From: Chryseobacterium indoltheticum
GTDB lineage: Bacteria > Bacteroidota > Bacteroidia > Flavobacteriales > Weeksellaceae
Direction: 5' to 3'
DNA: 64,000 nt
NCBI RefSeq assembly: GCF_003815915.1
Contig: NZ_CP033929.1
Span: forward strand, 3,038,001-3,102,000
A program made the position numbers and the translations under genes. The notes beneath the pieces are model-generated. The model was not told the origin of the DNA and did not search any database. It was given only the letters and a program-made list of their open reading frames with translations. Positions 62,985-64,000 of this stretch are shown here, piece after piece (the stretch's first letter is position 1; every line of letters begins with the position of its first letter).

Positions 62985-64000
62985 ATGATCATCAATAAAC
63001 TTACCCTTTACAATTTTAAAAATCATTCTGAAAAAAAGTTTGAATTTTCCCCGCAAATAAACTGTTTTGTAGGAAACAACGGCGTTGGAAAAACCAATAT
63101 TCTCGATGCGCTGCATTATCTCTCTGTAGGAAAAAGCTTTTTAGGAAATACTGATACTAACAACATCAAAAAAGATGAAGATTTTTTCACCCTTGATGCT
63201 GAAATTCAGAATGAAGACAGTGAAGATACTTTAAAAATATCTCAGCCGAGAGAAGCTAAAAAGGTCATTAAAAAGAATGATAAAAGCTACGACAGAATGG
63301 CCGATCACATTGGTTATTTGCCAAGTGTGATGATTTCTCCTTACGACTCAAACCTCATCTCAGATTCCGGGGAAAGCCGCAGAAAGTTTTTAGACTCGAT
63401 GATTTCTCAGACCGATTCCGGATATCTTTATGATTTGATTCAGTATCAGAAAACCATTCAACAGCGAAATGCTTTACTGAAATATTTTGCAAAAAACAGA
63501 GTTTGGGATAAAGATTCATTGGAAATATACGATGACCCGATCACGAAATCCGGAACTAAAATCTTTGAGAAAAGAAGAGAGTTTGTCGCAAAATTAAACC
63601 CAATCGTTCAGAATTTTTATCAGATTATTTCTGGTGGAAAAGAAAGTGTTTCTGTTATTTATGAATCTCATCTATTGGAAGGCTTCGACTCCGCTCAGCC
63701 TGACAGAAAATTTCATGAACTTTTAATTGAAAGTTTAGAACGGGACAGAATGCTGACCTACACTTCAAAAGGAATTCATAAAGATGATTTGCTTTTTGAA
63801 ATGGATTCCGTTCTCATAAAAAAAATAGGTTCTCAGGGACAGCAAAAATCGTTTTTAATTTCATTAAAATTAGCTCAAATGAGCTTGATAAAAGAATTAA
63901 CGAATAAAACACCCATTCTTTTACTGGATGATATTTTTGATAAGCTCGATGATACCCGGGTTGCTCAATTGATTAAATTGGTTAATCAGGAAAATTTCGG
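62985..64000 (+). CDS. recF: DNA replication/repair protein RecF (3' end beyond the window)
   Basis: 338 codons are visible. It is an SMC-like ATPase that loads RecA at gapped DNA. The Walker A motif is VGNNGVGKTNILDALHYLSV (about 26-45), the D-loop/Walker B region is ILLLDDIFDKLDDTRVAQLI near 310-330, and YTSKGIHKDDLLFEMD and the signature segment GSQGQQKSFLISLKLAQ precede it. At residues 234-240 F-D-S-A-Q-P-D comes from the same repeat found in trpF. Its ATG follows the toxin stop without a gap. The frame remains open to the window end. Confidence 0.95.
   Translation, partial: MIINKLTLYNFKNHSEKKFEFSPQINCFVGNNGVGKTNILDALHYLSVGKSFLGNTDTNNIKKDEDFFTLDAEIQNEDSEDTLKISQPREAKKVIKKNDKSYDRMADHIGYLPSVMISPYDSNLISDSGESRRKFLDSMISQTDSGYLYDLIQYQKTIQQRNALLKYFAKNRVWDKDSLEIYDDPITKSGTKIFEKRREFVAKLNPIVQNFYQIISGGKESVSVIYESHLLEGFDSAQPDRKFHELLIESLERDRMLTYTSKGIHKDDLLFEMDSVLIKKIGSQGQQKSFLISLKLAQMSLIKELTNKTPILLLDDIFDKLDDTRVAQLIKLVNQENF
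63683..63705 (+). repeat. FDSAQ-type repeat inside recF
   Basis: CTTCGACTCCGCTCAG followed by CCTGACA; 22 of 23 positions equal the copy in trpF at 17594-17616, in the same reading frame. Confidence 0.85.

Noticed and set aside
62985..63060. A start for recF further upstream or a fusion with the toxin
   Set aside because: A TAA immediately precedes the ATG at 62985, and the N terminus fits RecF.

Overview
The window reads as chromosome of a Flavobacteriia bacterium, most likely Chryseobacterium or a close relative in Weeksellaceae. The grounds are an AT-rich sequence, weak ribosome-binding sites, Bacteroidota-type promoters (TTG, then TAnnTTTG), a SusC/SusD pair, a type IX secretion sorting domain, many Cys-anchored lipoproteins, and intergenic repeats of a kind common in that group. 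I see no rRNA, tRNA, phage, transposase or CRISPR array. The genus is inferred from protein character, not from a database search.

Layout. 1-2.6 kb: two secreted DUF3857/transglutaminase-like proteins, the first cut by the window edge. 2.7-9.1 kb: gyrB, the cytochrome bd-type oxidase cydAB, an MscS channel and a double-OmpA-domain protein. 9.2-12.7 kb: lysS, then a lipoprotein / cytochrome c / rlmF cluster. 12.8-20.8 kb: a complete tryptophan operon (trpE-G-D-C-F, a small unknown gene, an OsmC-like gene, trpB-A) preceded by a short leader reading frame with three tandem Trp codons and a terminator hairpin, i.e. an attenuator. 20.8-26.9 kb: lipB, a DUF2071 gene, a leucine-rich repeat protein, a large secreted pectate-lyase-like protein with a T9SS tail, and a small lipoprotein. 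26.9-33 kb: gcvP, a tiny Cys/Lys-rich gene, a (GTTA)14 microsatellite, a membrane J-domain protein, small membrane proteins and a sigma factor. 33-45 kb: an S9 peptidase and a polysaccharide-utilisation locus (SusC, SusD, GH144-like endo-glucanase, esterase-like hydrolase, GH3 beta-glucosidase) that best fits beta-1,2-glucan use. 45-55 kb: DUF4197, DUF493, ArsC-like, deoxynucleoside kinase, glutamine cyclotransferase, a Na+/H+ antiporter and several small VOC/DUF genes. 55-61.6 kb: a broken ecotin gene beside a 1979-residue alpha-2-macroglobulin-like protein, two classes of broad protease inhibitor side by side. 61.7-64 kb: a membrane protein, a RelE/ParE-type toxin-antitoxin pair and the start of recF.

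The main points of interest are the Trp-codon leader and its attenuator; the same 16-base repeat read in the same frame inside both trpF and recF, with a further 7-base tandem array inside trpF; an ecotin gene interrupted by a single in-frame TAA where a Tyr is expected; several families of hairpin-forming intergenic repeats; and three genes whose -7 box lies so close to the ATG that the mRNA may be leaderless.
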